Part shown: in pieces, positions 12,701-27,900 of the stretch | How positions within the stretch are numbered: position 1 is the stretch's first letter | How the letters are laid out: each line of letters starts with the position of its first letter | Origin: Aphelocoma coerulescens | Lineage: Eukaryota; Chordata; Aves; Passeriformes; Corvidae | DNA length: 64,000 nt | Reading direction: 5' to 3' | Assembly (NCBI RefSeq): GCF_041296385.1 | Contig: NW_027183572.1 | Span: 146,001 to 210,000 of the forward strand | The notes under the pieces: generated by a model | Seen by the model: only the letters and a program-made list of their open reading frames with translations | Told to the model about the DNA's origin: nothing | Databases searched by the model: none | Position numbers and translations under genes: made by a program

Positions 12701-15567
12701 AATCCGCCGTGTAACCATGGACCATTGGTTCCATGCAGCCGTGTCACAATGGGCTCCTTGATTCCATGATTCCCCACGGTGTCACAATGGAGCCTTGTTT
12801 CTAGGAGGTTCTGTACTTGTCACAATTGCCTCCTTGATGCCATCAGCCCCTGCAGTGTCACAATGGCTCCTTGGTTCCATGAGGAACACAATAGCTTGGC
12901 ATAAGCATTGAGCAACAGCTGCTGAACACACCTGGCAACATCTGCTTGCATCAAAAGAGTGCTTCAAGCTGACAATGGCACCAGCAGCTTCCATCTGCAA
13001 CAGAGACCCAGGAAAGGACAGGCTGTGCCGGTTTGGACAAATGTGGAGGAAAATATCCTCTGATAGAAGGCAGGTTACACCCAGCCCTCCCCCACCAGGT
13101 TTTTGGAAAAAAGAACTTTCCTGGGAAGAAAGTGAAAGAGATAAAAACTATTTTTTTAACAAACACACAGGAAAAGGATAGCAATGCTAAATATTAAAAG
13201 CTCTCGCTGTGCAGAGAAAGCTGGGATAATTTGAGAGTCCTTCTGTGTTTCGGTGGGGTCTCCTGAAACATCCATAGACAGCGAGGCCCGTGCAAAGAAA
13301 CAGGGAGCCATTCTTGAGAGAAGTTTCAGAGCTCTTTCTTCTCCAGCCACATGGGCGGGGCACTGCCAAAGAACTGAGCAATCACGGAACAACCAGGGCC
13401 CTCCTCGCAAAAGGCAACACAAAATAAGCAGTGCTGAACAGGATTAGGGCACATGTGAGCAGGGAGCAGGGAGACCCCGTGCCCAGGCCATGCCTCTACC
13501 CCAGGGTCCCCTCTCCCATGACCTCATGGCAGGGGGGAGGAACCCCAACACTTCCGTAGGTGCAGTCTCTCTCCTCCTCCTTGCAGCTGGCTCATGGGCC
13601 CACATTCAGGGCCCCCACCTCGGGAGAAAATTCTCCCAATGTGCTCTGATGTTGAAAGAGTCAAGAAGAGAAGAAGGGAAAAAAAACCCCCGAAGTCCCA
13701 GGAAAACAAAGTTCAACTCTCCATCTCCCCCCAGAGAAAAGGAGCTGAAAACTGGCTAAAAAGAAACCAAGTTGCTTCCTCTGCTCTTGCTGCAAGCAGG
13801 ATGCAGAGGAGTGTGTATGTGTGTCCTTGAAAAAACGCTCTGAGAAGTTTGTCCGGTTTTTTTCCTCTCCCCCCTCTCAGGCTCAGTTGAAAGGCACAGA
13901 AACGCACAAAGTTCACTTCTGGGCATAGAGCAGCAATAGGGGATACACACGATAAAGTCACCCCAAGACACAGGGACAGAGAATTCAGTGGAAAGACTCC
14001 GAGAATTCTGCTCCCAGAGATCATTCATTCCTGCTCACACTGACCCTTGTAGAAAGGGGACATCGTTCCAGGCAGCCTGTACTGAGCATGTGGCTCCTGA
14101 GTGGGGTTTGTTGTTTAGGAAACCTGCTCCGGCTTTTCCATTCTTTCCTTGCAAACAGGAAAACTTCTCCTGGGGCTGTGTGCAGGCAGAGCCCTGAGGA
14201 GAGCAGGTGGCACATGGTGCGCTGGGCTGGGACAGCCAGCTGCAGAGCTCAAGGGAAGAAGCCCAAAGTGTCACAATGGCTCCTTGCCTTCCCATGCAAC
14301 ACCTGGGTCACAATGGTCTCCTTGATTCCATGAGGCCCCACTGTGTCACAATGGCTCCTTGGTTCCATCAGGTTCCGCAGTGTCACCATGGTCTCCTTTG
14401 ATCCGCACTGTCATCATGGACAATTGGTTCCATGAGGCCCCGCAGTGTCACAATGGTCCCTTGCTTCCATAGCTTTTACGTTGTAACAATGGACTCCTTG
14501 CTTCTATGAGCTAGCCTGCTTTTTGCAGAGGTGTCTTTGGTTCCAACAAGGCCCCGCTGTGTCTCAGTGCACCCTGGCTTCCATGTGGATCTGGAGTATC
14601 ACAAAGGCTCCTTGGTTCCACCAGGTCCTGCTGTGTCACAATGGGTCCTGTGGTCCCTGAGGCCCTCCAAAGTCATTGTGGAGGCTTGCTTCCATGAGGT
14701 TCCATTATGTGCCAGTGGTCATCTTGGTTCCAGGAGTTTCCTTAGTGTCCCAATGCTCTCCATGCTTCCATTAGGCCCTGCTTTGCCACAATGGTCCCCT
14801 TGTTTCCATGAGGCCCCGCTGTGTCACAATGGACCTATGGTTCCGTGATGTTGCGTGGTGTCACCGTGCTCTTCTTGAATCCGCAGTGTAACCATGGACC
14901 ATTGGTTCCATGCGGCCTGGCTGTGTCACAATGGGCTCCTTGATTCCATGATTCCCCACGGTGTCACAATGGAGCCTTGTTTCTAGGAGGTTCTGTACTG
15001 TCACAATTGCCTCCTTGATGCCATCAGCCCCTGCAGTGTCACAATGGCTCCTTGGTTCCATGAGGAACACAATAGCTTGGCATAAGCATTGAGCAACAGC
15101 TGCTGAACACACCTGGCAACATCTGCTTGCATCAAAAGAGGGCTTCAAGCTGACAATGGCACCAGCAGCTTCCATCTGCAACAGAGACCCAGGAAAGGAC
15201 AGGCTGTGCCGGTTTGGACAAATGTGGAGGAAAATATCCTCTGATAGAAGGCAGGTTACACCCAGCCCTCCCCCACCAGGTTTTTGGAAAAAAGAACTTT
15301 CCTGGGAAGAAAGTGAAAGAGATAAAAACTATTTTTTTAACAAACACACAGGAAAAGGATAACAATGCTAAATATTAAAAGCTCTCGCTGTGCAGAGAAA
15401 GCTGGGATAATTTGAGAGTCCTTCTGTGTTTCGGTGGGGTCTCCTGAAACATCCATAGACAGCGAGGCCCGTGCAAAGAAACAGGGAGCCATTCTTGAGA
15501 GAAGTTTCAGAGCTCTTTCTTCTCCAGCCACATGGGCGGGGCACTGCCAAAGAACTGAGCAATCACA
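9557..15567 (+). repeat. Higher-order block A, second copy
   Basis: Partner of 800-6810 at an 8,757-bp offset. No differences were found at the marker positions compared. Outside the block the aligned units differ at many marker sites, so the identity has real edges and is not just the general similarity of the array. Confidence 0.8.
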
Positions 15568-18308
15568 GCACAACCAGGGCCCTCCTCGCACAAGGCAACA
15601 CAAAATAAGCAGTGCTGAACAGGATTAGGGCACATGTGAGCAGGGAGCAGGGAGACCCCGTGCCCAGGCCATGCCTCTACCCCAGGGTCCCCTCTCCCAT
15701 GACCTCATGGCAGGGGGGAGGAACCCCAACACTTCCGTAGGTGCAGTCTCTCTCCTCCTCCTTGCAGCTGGCTCATGGGCCCACATTCAGGGCCCCCACC
15801 TCGGGAGAAAATTCTCCCAATGTGCTCTGATGTTGAAAGAGTCAAGAAGAGAAGAAGGGAAAAAAAACCCCCGAAGTCCCAGGAAAACAAAGTTCAACTC
15901 TCCATCTCCCCCCAGAGAAAAGGAGCTGAAAACTGGCTAAAAAGAAACAAAGTTGCTTCCTCTGCTCTTGCTGCAAGCAGGATGCAGAGGAGTGTGTATG
16001 TGTGTCCTTGAACAAACGCTCTGAGAAGTTTGTCCGGTTTTTTTTCCTCTCCCCCCTCTCAGGCTCAGTTGAAAGGCACAGAAACGCACAAAGTTCACTT
16101 CTGGGCATAGAGCAGCAATAGGGGATACACACGATAAAGTCACCCCAAGACACAGGGACAGAGAATTCAGTGGAAAGACTCCGAGAATTCTGCTCCCAGA
16201 GATCATTCATTCCTGCTCACACTGACCCTTGTAGAAAGGGGACATCATTCCAGGCAGCCTGTACTGAGCATGTGGCTCCTGAGTGGGGTTTGTTGTTTAG
16301 GAAACCTGCTCCGGCTTTTCCATTCTTTCCTTGCAAACAGGAAAACTTCTCCTGGGGCTGTGTGCAGGCAGAGCCCTGAGGAGAGCAGGTGGCACATGGT
16401 GCGCTGGGCTGGGACAGCCAGCTGCAGAGCTCAAGGGAAGAAGCCCAAAGTGTCACAATGGCTCCTTGCCTTCCCATGCAACACCTGGGTCACAATGGTC
16501 TCCTTGATTCCATGAGGCCCCACTGTGTCACAATGGCTCCTTGGTTCCATCAGGTTCCGCAGTGTCACCATGGTCTCCTTTGATCCGCATTGTCATCATG
16601 GACAATTGGTTCCATGAGGCCCCGCAGTGTCACAATGGTCCCTTGCTTCCATAGCTTTTACGTTGTAACAATGGACTCCTTGCTTCTATGAGCTAGCCTG
16701 CTTTTTGCAGAGGTGTCTTTGGTTCCAACAAGGCCCCGCTGTGTCTCAGTGCACCCTGGCTTCCATGTGGATGTGGAGTATCACAAAGGCTCCTTGGTTC
16801 CACCAGGTCCTGCTGTGTCACAATGGGTCCTGTGGTCCCTGAGGCCCTCCAAAGTCATTGTGGAGGCTTGCTTCCATGAGGTTCCATTATGTGCCAGTGG
16901 TCATCTTGGTTCCAGGAGTTTCCTTAGTGTCACAATGCTCTCCATGCTTCCATTAGGCCCTGCTTTGCCACAATGGTCCCCTTGTTTCCATGAGGCCCCG
17001 CTGTGTCACAATGGACCTATGGTTCCGTGATGTTGCGTGGTGTCACCGTGCTCTTCTTGAATCCGCAGTGTAACCATGGACCATTGGTTCCATGCGGCCT
17101 GGCTGTGTCACAATGGGCTCCTTGATTCCATGATTCCCCACGGTGTCACAATGGAGCCTTGTTTCTAGGAGGTTCTGTACTGTCACAATTGCCTCCTTGA
17201 TGCCATCAGCCCCTGCAGTGTCACAATGGCTCCTTGGTTCCATGAGGAACACAATAGCTTGGCATAAGCATTGAGCAACAGCTGCTGAACACACCTGGCA
17301 ACATCTGCTTGCATCAAAAGAGGGCTTCAAGCTGACAATGGCACCAGCAGCTTCCATCTGCAACAGAGACCCAGGAAAGGACAGGCTGTGCCGGTTTGGA
17401 CAAATGTGGAGGAAAATATCCTCTGATAGAAGGCAGGTTACACCCAGCCCTCCCCCACCAGGTTTTTGGAAAAAAGAACTTTCCTGGGAAGAAAGTGAAA
17501 GAGATAAAAACTATTTTTTTAACAAACACACAGGAAAAGGATAACAATGCTAAATATTAAAACCTCTCGCTGTGCAGAGAAAGCTGGGATAATTTGAGAG
17601 TCCTTCTGTGTTTCGGTGGGGTCTCCTGAAACATCCATAGACAGCGAGGCCCGTGCAAAGAAACAGGGAGCCATTCTTGAGAGAAGTTGCAGAGCTCTTT
17701 CTTCTCCAGCCACATGGGCGGGGCACTGCCAAAGAACTGAGCAATCACGGCACAACCAGGGCCCTCCTCACACAGGGCAACACAAAATAAGCAGTGCTGA
17801 ACAGGATTAGGGCACATGTGAGCAGGGAGCAGGGAGACCCCGTGCCCAGGCCATGCCTCTACCCCAGGGTCCCCTCTCCCATGACCTCATGGCAGGGGGG
17901 AGGAACCCCAACACTTCCGTAGGTGTAGTCTCTCTCCTCCTCCTTGCAGCTGGCTCATGGGCCCACATTCAGGGCCCCCACCTCGGGAGAAAATTCTCCC
18001 AATGTGCTCTGATGTTGAAAGAGTCAAGAAGAGAAGAAGGGAAAAAAACCCCCGAAGTCCCAGGAAAACAAAGTTCAACTCTCCATCTCCCTCCAGAGAA
18101 AAGGAGCTGAAAACTGGCTAAAAAGAAACAAAGTTGCTTCCTCTGCTCTTGCTGCAAGCAGGATGCAGAGGAGTGTGTATGTGTGTCCTTGAACAAACGC
18201 TCTGAGAAGTTTGTCTGGCTTTTTTTTCCTCTCCCCCCTCTCAGGCTCAGTTGAAAGGCACAGAAATGCACAAAGTTCACTTCTGGGCATAGAGCAGCAA
18301 TAGGGGAT

Positions 18309-20729
18309 ACACATGATAAAGTCACCCCAAGACACAGGGACAGAGAATTCAGTGGAAAGACTCCGAGAATTCTGCTCCCAGAGATCATTCATTCCTGCTC
18401 ACACTGACCCTTGTAGAAAGGGGACATCGTTCCAGGCAGCCTGTACTGAGCATGTGGCTCCTGAGTGGGGTTTGTTGTTTAGGAAACCTGCTCAGGCTTT
18501 TCCATTCTTTCCTTGCAAACAGGAAAACTTCTCCTGGGGCTGTGTGCAGGCAGAGCCCTTAGGAGAGCAGGTGGCACATGGTGCGCTGGGCTGGGACAGC
18601 CAGCTGCAGAGCTCAAGGGAAGAAGCCCAAAGTGTCACAATGGCTCCTTGCCTTCACATGCAACACCTGGGTCACAATGGTCTCCTTGATTCCATGAGGC
18701 CCCACTGTGTCACAATGGCTCCTTGGTTCCATCAGGTTCCGCAGTGTCACCATGGTCTCCTTTGATCCGCACTGTCATCATGGACAATTGGTTCCATGAG
18801 GCCCCGCAGTGTCACAATGGTCCCTTGCTTCCATAGCTTTTACGTTGTAACAATGGACTCCTTGCTTCTATGAGCTAGCCTGCTTTTTGCAGAGGTGTCT
18901 TTGGTTCCAACAAGGCCCCGCTGTGTCTCAGTGCACCCTGGCTTCCATGTGGATCTGGAGTATCACAAAGGCTCCTTGGTTCCACCAGGTCCTGCTGTGT
19001 CACAATGGGTCCTGTGGTCCCTGAGGCCCTCCAAAACCATCGTGGAGGCTTGCTTCCATGAGGTTCCATTATGTGCCAGTGGTCATCTTGGTTCCAGGAG
19101 TTTCCTTAGTGTCACAATGCTCTCCATGCTTCCATTAGGCCCTGCTTTGCCACAATGGTCCCCTTGTTTCCATGAGGCCCCGCTGTGTCACAATGGACCT
19201 ATGGTTCTGTGATGTTGCGTGGTGTCACCGTGCTCTTCTTGAATCCGCCGTGTAACCATGGACCATTGGTTCCATGCGGCCTGGCTGTGTCACAATGGGC
19301 TCCTTGATTCCATGATTCCCCACGGTGTCACAATGGAGCCTTGTTTCTAGGAGGTTCTGTACTGTCACAATTGCCTCCTTGATGCCATCAGCCCCTGCAG
19401 TGTCACAATGGCTCCTTGGTTCCATGAGGAACACAATAGCTTGGCATAAGCATTGAGCAACAGCTGCTGAACACACCTGGCAACATCTGCTTGCATCAAA
19501 AGAGGGCTTCAAGCTGACAATGGCACCAGCAGCTTCCATCTGCAACAGAGACCCAGGAAAGGACAGGCTGTGCCGGTTTGGACAAATGTGGAGGAAAATA
19601 TCCTCTGATAGAAGGCAGGTTACACCCAGCCCTCCCCCACCAGGTTTTTGGAAAAAAGAACTTTCCTGGGAAGAAAGTGAAAGAGATAAAAACTATTTTT
19701 TTAACAAACACACAGGAAAAGGATAACAATGCTAAATATTAAAAGCTCTCGCTGTGCAGAGAAAGCTGGGATAATTTGAGAGTCCTTCTGTGTTTCGGTG
19801 GGGTCTCCTGAAACATCCATAGACAGCGAGGCCCGTGCAAAGAAACAGGGAGCCATTCTTGAGAGAAGTTTCAGAGCTCTTTCTTCTCCAGCCACATGGG
19901 CGGGGCACTGCCAAAGAACTGAGCAATCACGGCACAACCAGGGCCCTCCTCACACAGGGCAACACAAAATAAGCAGTGCTGAACAGGGTTAGGGCACATG
20001 TGAGCAGGGAGCAGGGAGACCCCCCGTGCCCAGGCCATGCCTCTACCCCAGGGTCCCCTCTCCCATGACCGCATGGCAGGAGGGAGGAACCCCAACACTT
20101 CCGTAGGTGTAGTCTCTCTCCTCCTCCTTGCAGCTGGCTCATGGGCCCACATTCAGGGCCCCAACCTCGGGAGAAAATTCTCCCAATGTGGTCTGATGTT
20201 GAAAGAGTCAAGAAGAGGAGAAGGGAAAAAAACCCCCAAAGTCCCAGGAAAACAAAGTTCAACTCTCCATCTCCCCCCAGAGAAAAAGAGCTGAAAACTG
20301 GCTAAAAAGAAACAAAGTTGCTTCCTCCACTCTTGCTGCAAGCAGGATGCAGAGGAGTGTGTATGTGTGTCCTTGAACAAACGCTCTGAGAAGTTTGTCC
20401 GGTTTTTTTTCCTCTCCCCCCTCTCAGGCTCAGTTGAAAGGCACAGAAATGCACAAAGTTCACTTCTGGGCATAGAGCAGCAATAGGGGATACACATGAT
20501 AAAGTCACCCCAAGACACAGGGAGAGAGAATTCAGTGGAAAGACTCCGAGAATTCTGCTCCCAGAGATCATTCATTCCTGCTCACACTGACCCTTGTAGA
20601 AAGGGGACATCGTTCCCGGCAGCCTGTACTGAGCATGTGGCTCCTGAGTGGGGTTTGTTGTTTAGGAAACCTGCTCCGGCTTTTCCATTCTTTCCTTGCA
20701 AACAGGAAAACTTCTCCTGGGGCTGTGTG
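18309..20729 (+). repeat. Higher-order block B, second copy
   Basis: Partner of 7370-9790 at a 10,939-bp offset. It is slightly diverged and so looks older than block A, or converted less recently. Confidence 0.7.
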
Positions 20730-21944
20730 CAGGCAGAGCCCTTAGGAGAGCAGGTGGCACATGGTGCGCTGGGCTGGGACAGCCAGCTGCAGAGCTCAAG
20801 GGAAGAAGCCCAAAGTGTCACAATGGCTCCTTGCCTTCACATGCAACACCTGGGTCACAATGGTCTCTTTGATTCCATGAGGCCCCACTGTGTCACAATG
20901 GCTCCTTGGTTCCATCAGGTTCCGCAGTGTCACCATGGTCTCCTTTGATCCGCACTGTCATCATGGACAATTGGTTCCATGAGGCCCCGCAGTGTCACAA
21001 TGGTCCCTTGCTTCCATAGCTTTTACGTTGTAACAATGGACTCCTTGCTTCTATGAGCTAGCCTGCTTTTTGCAGAGGTGTCTTTGGTTCCAACAAGGCC
21101 CCGCTGTGTCTCAGTGCACCCTGGCTTCCATGTGGATCTGGAGTATCACAAAGGCTCCTTGGTTCCACCAGGTCCTGCTGTGTCACAATGGGTCCTGTGG
21201 TCCCTGAGGCCCTCCAAAACCATCGTGGAGGCTTGCTTCCATGAGGTTCCATTATGTGCCAGTGGTCATCTTGGTTCCAGGAGTTTCCTTAGTGTCACAA
21301 TGCTCTCCATGTTTCCATGATTCCCCACAATGTCACAATGCTCTCCAGGCTTCCATTAGGCCCTGCTTTGCCACAATGGTCCCCTTGTTTCCATGAGGCC
21401 CCGCTGTGTCACAATGGACCTATGGTTCCGTGATGTTGCGTGGTGTCACCGTGCTCTTCTTGAATCCGCCGTGTAACCATGGACCATTGGTTCCATGCAG
21501 CCGTGTCACAATGGGCTCCTTGATTCCATGATTCCCCACGGTGTCACAATGGAGCCTTGTTTCTAGGAGGTTCTGTACTGTCACAATTGCCTCCTTGATG
21601 CCATCAGCCCCTGCAGTGTCACAATGGCTCCTTGGTTCCATGAGGAACACAAGAGCTTGGCATAAGCATTGAGCAACAGCTGCTGAACACACCTGGCAAC
21701 ATCTGCTTGCATCAAAAGAGGGCTTCAAGCTGACAATGGCACCAGCAGCTTCCATCTGCAACAGAGACCCAGGAAAGGACAGGCTATGCCGGTTTGGACA
21801 AATGTGGAGGAAAATATCCTCTGATAGAAGGCAGGTTACACCCAGCCCTCCCCCACCAGGTTTTTGGAAAAAAGAACTTTCCTGGGAAGAAAGTGAAAGA
21901 GATAAAAACTATTTTTTTAACAAACACACAGGAAAAGGATAACA

Positions 21945-24900
21945 ATGCTAAATATTAAAACCTCTCGCTGTGCAGAGAAAGCTGGGATAATTTGAGAGTC
22001 CTTCTGTGTTTCGGTGGGGTCTCCTGAAACATCCATAGACAGCGAGGCCCGTGCAAAGAAACAGGGAGCGATTCTTGAGAGAAGTTTCAGAGCTCTTTCT
22101 TCTCCAGCCACATGGGCGGGGCACTGCCAAAGAACTGAGCAATCACGGCACAACCAGGGCCCTCCTCGCACAAGGCAACACAAAATAAGCAGTGCTTAAC
22201 AGGATTAGGGCACATGTGAGCAGGGAGCAGGGAGACCCCGTGCCCAGGCCATGCCTCTACCCCAGGGTCCCCTCTCCCATGACCTCATGGCAGGGGGGAG
22301 GAACCCCAACACTTCCGTAGGTGCAGTCTCTCTCCTCCTCCTTGCAGCTGGCTCATGGGCCCACATTCAGGGCCCCCACCTCGGGAGAAAATTCTCCCAA
22401 TGTGGTCTGATGTTGAAAGAGTCAAGAAGAGAAGAAGGGAAAAAAACCCCCAAAGTCCCAGGAAAACAAAGTTCAACTCTCCATCTCCCCCCAGAGAAAA
22501 GGAGCTGAAAACTGGCTAAAAAGAAACCAAGTTGCTTCCTCTGCTCTTGCTGCAAGCAGGATGCAGAGGAGTGTGTATGTGTGTCCTTGAACAAACGCTC
22601 TGAGAAGTTTGTCCGGTTTTTTTTCCTCTCCCCCCTCTCAGGCTCAGTTGAAAGGCACAGAAATGCACAAAGTTCACTTCTGGGCATAGAGCAGCAATAG
22701 GGGATACACATGATAAAGTCACCCCAAGACACAGGGACAGAGAATTCAGTGGAAAGACTCCGAGAATTCTGCTCCCAGAGATCATTCATTCCTGCTCACA
22801 CTGACCCTTGTAGAAAGGGGACATCGTTCCCGGCAGCCTGTACTGAGCATGTGGCTCCTGAGTGGGGTTTGTTGTTTAGGAAACCTGCTCAGGCTTTTCC
22901 ATTCTTTCCTTGCAAACAGGAAAACTTCTCCTGGGGCTGTGTGCAGGCAGAGCCCTGAGGAGAGCAGGTGGCACATGGTGCGCTGGGCTGGGACAGCCAG
23001 CTGCAGAGCTCAAGGGAAGAAGCCCAAAGTGTCACAATGGCTCCTTGCCTTCCCATGCAACACCTGGGTCACAATGGTCTCCTTGATTCCATGAGGCCCC
23101 ACTGTGTCACAATGGCTCCTTGGTTCCATCAGGTTCCGCAGTGTCACCATGGTCTCCTTTGATCCGCACTGTCATCATGGACAATTGGTTCCATGAGGCC
23201 CCGCAGTGTCACAATGGTCCCTTGCTTCCATAGCTTTTACGTTGTAACAATGGACTCCTTGCTTCTATGAGCTAGCCTGCTTTTTGCAGAGGTGTCTTTG
23301 GTTCCAACAAGGCCCCGCTGTGTCTCAGTGCACCCTGGCTTCCATGCGGATCTGGAGTATCACAAAGGCTCCTTGGTTCCACCAGGTCCTGCTGTGTCAC
23401 AATGGGTCCTGTGGTCCCTGAGGCCCTCCAAAGTCATTGTGGAGGCTTGCTTCCATGAGGTTCCATTATGTGCCAGTGGTCATCTTGGTTCCAGGAGTTT
23501 CCTTAGTGTCACAATGCTCTCCATGCTTCCATTAGGCCCTGCTTTGCCACAATGGTCCCCTTGTTTCCATGAGGCCCCGCTGTGTCACAATGGACCTATG
23601 GTTCCATGATGTTGCGTGGTGTCACCATGCTCTTCTTGAATCCGCAGTGTAACCATGGACCATTGGTTCCATGCGGCCTGGCTGTGTCACAAAGGGCTCC
23701 TTCATTCCATGATTCCCCACGGTGTCACAATGGAGCCTTGTTTCTAGGAGGTTCTGTACTGTCACAATTGCCTCCTTGATGCCATCAGCCCCTGCAGTGT
23801 CACAATGGCTCCTTGGTTCCATGAGGAACACAATAGCTTGGCATAAGCATTGAGCAACAGCTGCTGAACACACCTGGCAACATCTGCTTGCATCAAAAGA
23901 GGGCTTCAAGCTGACAATGGCACCAGCAGCTTCCATCTGCAACAGAGACCCAGGAAAGGACAGGCTGTGCCGGTTTGGACAAATTTGGAGGAAAATATCC
24001 TCTGATAGAAGGCAGGTTACACCCAGCCCTCCCCCACCAGGTTTTTGGAAAAAAGAACTTTCCTGGGAAGAAAGTGAAAGAGATAAAAACTATTTTTTTA
24101 ACAAACACACAGGAAAAGGATAGCAATGCTAAATATTAAAAGCTCTCGCTGTGCAGAGAAACCTGGGATAATTTGAGAGTCCTTCCGTGTTTCGGTGGGG
24201 TCTCCTGAAACATCCATAGACAGCGAGGCCCGTGCAAAGAAACAGGGAGCCATTCTTGAGAGAAGTTTCAGAGCTCTTTCTTCTCCAGCCACATGGGCGG
24301 GGCACTGCCAAAGAACTGAGCAATCACAGCACAACCAGGGCCCTCCTCGCACAAGGCAACACAAAATAAGCAGTGCTGAACAGGATTAGGGCACATGTGA
24401 GCAGGGAGCAGGGAGACCCCCGTGCCCAGGCCATGCCTCTACCCCAGGGTCCCCTCTCCCATGACCTCATGGCAGGGGGGAGGAACCCCAACACTTCCGT
24501 AGGTGTAGTCTCTCTCCTCCTCCTTGCAGCTGGCTCATGGGCCCACATTCAGGGCCCCCACCTCGGGAGAAAATTCTCCCAATGTGGTCTGATGTTGAAA
24601 GAGTCAAGAAGAGAAGAAGGGAAAAAAAACCCCCGAAGTCCCAGGAAAACAAAGTTCAACTCTCCATCTCCCCCCAGAGAAAAGGAGCTGAAAACTGGCT
24701 AAAAAGAAACAAAGTTGCTTCCTCTGCTCTTGCTGCAAGCAGGATGCAGAGGAGTGTGTATGTGTGTCCTTGAACAAACGCTCTGAGAAGTTTGTCCGGT
24801 TTTTTTTCCTCTCCCCCCTCTCAGGCTCAGTTGAAAGGCACAGAAATGCACAAAGTTCACTTCTGGGCATAGAGCAGCAATAGGGGATACACACAATAAA

Positions 24901-27900
24901 GTCACCCCAAGACACAGGGACAGAGAATTCAGTGGAAAGACTCCGAGAATTCTGCTCCCAGAGATCATTCATTCCTGCTCACACTGACCCTTGTAGAAAG
25001 GGGACATCGTTCCAGGCAGCCTGTACTGAGCATGTGGCTCCTGAGTGGGGTTTGTTGTTTAGGAAACCTGCTCAGGCTTTTCCATTCTTTCCTTGCAAAC
25101 AGGAAAACTTCTCCTGGGGCTGTGTGCAGGCAGAGCCCTGAGGAGAGCAGGTGGCACATGGTGCGCTGGGCTGGGACAGCCAGCTGCAGAGCTCAAGGGA
25201 AGAAGCCCAAAGTGTCACAATGGCTCCTTGCCTTCCCATGCAACACCTGGGTCACAATGGTCTCCTTGATTCCATGAGGCCCCACTGTGTCACAATGGCT
25301 CCTTGGTTCCATCAGGTTCCGCAGTGTCACCGTGGTCTCCTTTGATCCGCACTGTCATCATGGACAATTGGTTCCATGAGGCCCCGCAGTGTCACAATGG
25401 TCCCTTGCTTCCATAGCTTTTACGTTGTAACAATGGACTCCTTGCTTCTATGAGCTAGCCTGCTTTTTGCAGAGGTGTCTTTGGTTCCAACAAGGCCCCA
25501 CTGTGTCTCAGTGCACCCTGGCTTCCATGTGGATCTGGAGTATCACAAAGGCTCCTTGGTTCCACCAGGTCCTGCTGTGTCACAATGGGTCCTGTGGTCC
25601 CTGAGGCCCTCCAAAGTCATCATGGAGGCTTGCTTCCATGAGGTTCCATTATGTGCCAGTGGTCATCTTGGTTCCAGGAGTTTCCTTAGTGTCACAATGC
25701 TCTCCATGTTTCCATGATTCCCCACAATGTCACAATGCTCTCCAGGCTTCCATTAGGCCCTGCTTTGCCACAATGGTCCCCTTGTTTCCATGAGGCCCCG
25801 CTGTGTCACAATGGACCTATGGTTCCGTGATGTTGCGTGGTGTCACCGTGCTCTTCTTGAATCCGCCGTGTAACCATGGACCATTGGTTCCATGCAGCCG
25901 TGTCACAATGGGCTCCTTGATTCCATGATTCCCCACGGTGTCACAATGGAGCCTTGTTTCTAGGAGGTTCTGTACTGTCACAATTGCCTCCTTGATGCCA
26001 TCAGCCCCTGCAGTGTCACAATGGCTCCTTGGTTCCATGAGGAACACAAGAGCTTGGCATAAGCATTGAGCAACAGCTGCTGAACACACCTGGCAACATC
26101 TGCTTGCATCAAAAGAGGGCTTCAAGCTGACAATGGCACCAGCAGCTTCCATCTGCAACAGAGACCCAGGAAAGGACAGGCTGTGCCGGTTTGGACAAAT
26201 GTGGAGGAAAATATCCTCTGATAGAAGGCAGGTTACACCCAGCCCTCCCCCACCAGGTTTTTGGAAAAAAGAACTTTCCTGGGAAGAAAGTGAAAGAGAT
26301 AAAAACTATTTTTTTAACAAACACACAGGAAAAGGATAGCAATGCTAAATATTAAAAGCTCTCGCTGTGCAGAGAAAGCTGGGATAATTTGAGAGTCCTT
26401 CCGTGTTTCGGTGGGGTCTCCTGAAACATCCATAGACAGCGAGGCCCGTGCAAAGAAACAGGGAGCGATTCTTGAGAGAAGTTTCAGAGCTCTTTCTTCT
26501 CCAGCCACATGGGCGGGGCACTGCCAAAGAACTGAGCAATCACAGCACAAGCAGGGCCCTCCTGGCACAGGGCAACACAAAATAAGCAGTGCTGAACAGG
26601 GTTAGGGCACATGTGAGCAGGGAGCAGGGAGACCCCCGTGCCCAGGCCATGCCTCTACCCCAGGGTCCCCTCTCCCATGACCTCATGGCAGGAGGGAGGA
26701 ACCCCAACACTTCCGTAGGTGTAGCCTCTCTCCTCCTCCTTGCAGCTGGCTCATGGGCCCACATTCAGGGCCCCCACCTCGGGAGAAAATTCTCCCAATG
26801 TGGTCTGATGTTGAAAGAGTCAAGAAGAGAAGAAGGGAAAAAAAACCCCCGAAGTCCCAGGAAAACAAAGTTCAACTCTCCATCTCCCCCCAGAGAAAAG
26901 GAGCTGAAAACTGGCTAAAAAGAAACCAAGTTGCTTCCTCTGCTCTTGCTGCAAGCAGGATGCAGAGGAGTGTGTATGTGTGTCCTTGAAAAAACGCTCT
27001 GAGAAGTTTGTCCGGTTTTTTTCCTCTCCCCCCTCTCAGGCTCAGTTGAAAGGCACAGAAACGCACAAAGTTCACTTCTGGGCATAGAGCAGCAATAGGG
27101 GATACACATGATAAAGTCACCCCAAGACACAGGGACAGAGAATTCAGTGGAAAGACTCCGAGAATTCTGCTCCCAGAGATCATTCATTCCTGCTCACACT
27201 GACCCTTGTAGAAAGGGGACATCGTTCCAGGCAGCCTGTACTGAGCATGTGGCTCCTGAGTGGGGTTTGTTGTTTAGGAAACCTGCTCAGGCTTTTCCAT
27301 TCTTTCCTTGCAAACAGGAAAACTTCTCCTGGGGCTGTGTGCAGGCAGAGCCCTGAGGAGAGCAGGTGGCACATGGTGCGCTGGGCTGGGACAGCCAGCT
27401 GCAGAGCTCAAGGGAAGAAGCCCAAAGTGTCACAATGGCTCCTTGCCTTCCCATGCAACACCTGGGTCACAATGGTCTCCTTGATTCCATGAGGCCCCAC
27501 TGTGTCACAATGGCTCCTTGGTTCCATCAGGTTCCGCAGTGTCACCATGGTCTCCTTTGATCCGCACTGTCATCATGGACAATTGGTTCCATGAGGCCCC
27601 GCAGTGTCACAATGGTCCCTTGCTTCCATAGCTTTTACGTTGTAACAATGGACTCCTTGCTTCTATGAGCTAGCCTGCTTTTTGCAGAGGTGTCTTTGGT
27701 TCCAACAAGGCCCCGCTGTGTCTCAGTGCACCCTGGCTTCCATGTGGATCTGGAGTATCACAAAGGCTCCTTGGTTCCACCAGGTCCTGCTGTGTCACAA
27801 TGGGTCCTGTGGTCCCTGAGGCCCTCCAAAGTCATTGTGGAGGCTTGCTTCCATGAGGTTCCATTATGTGCCAGTGGTCATCTTGGTTCCAGGAGTTTCC

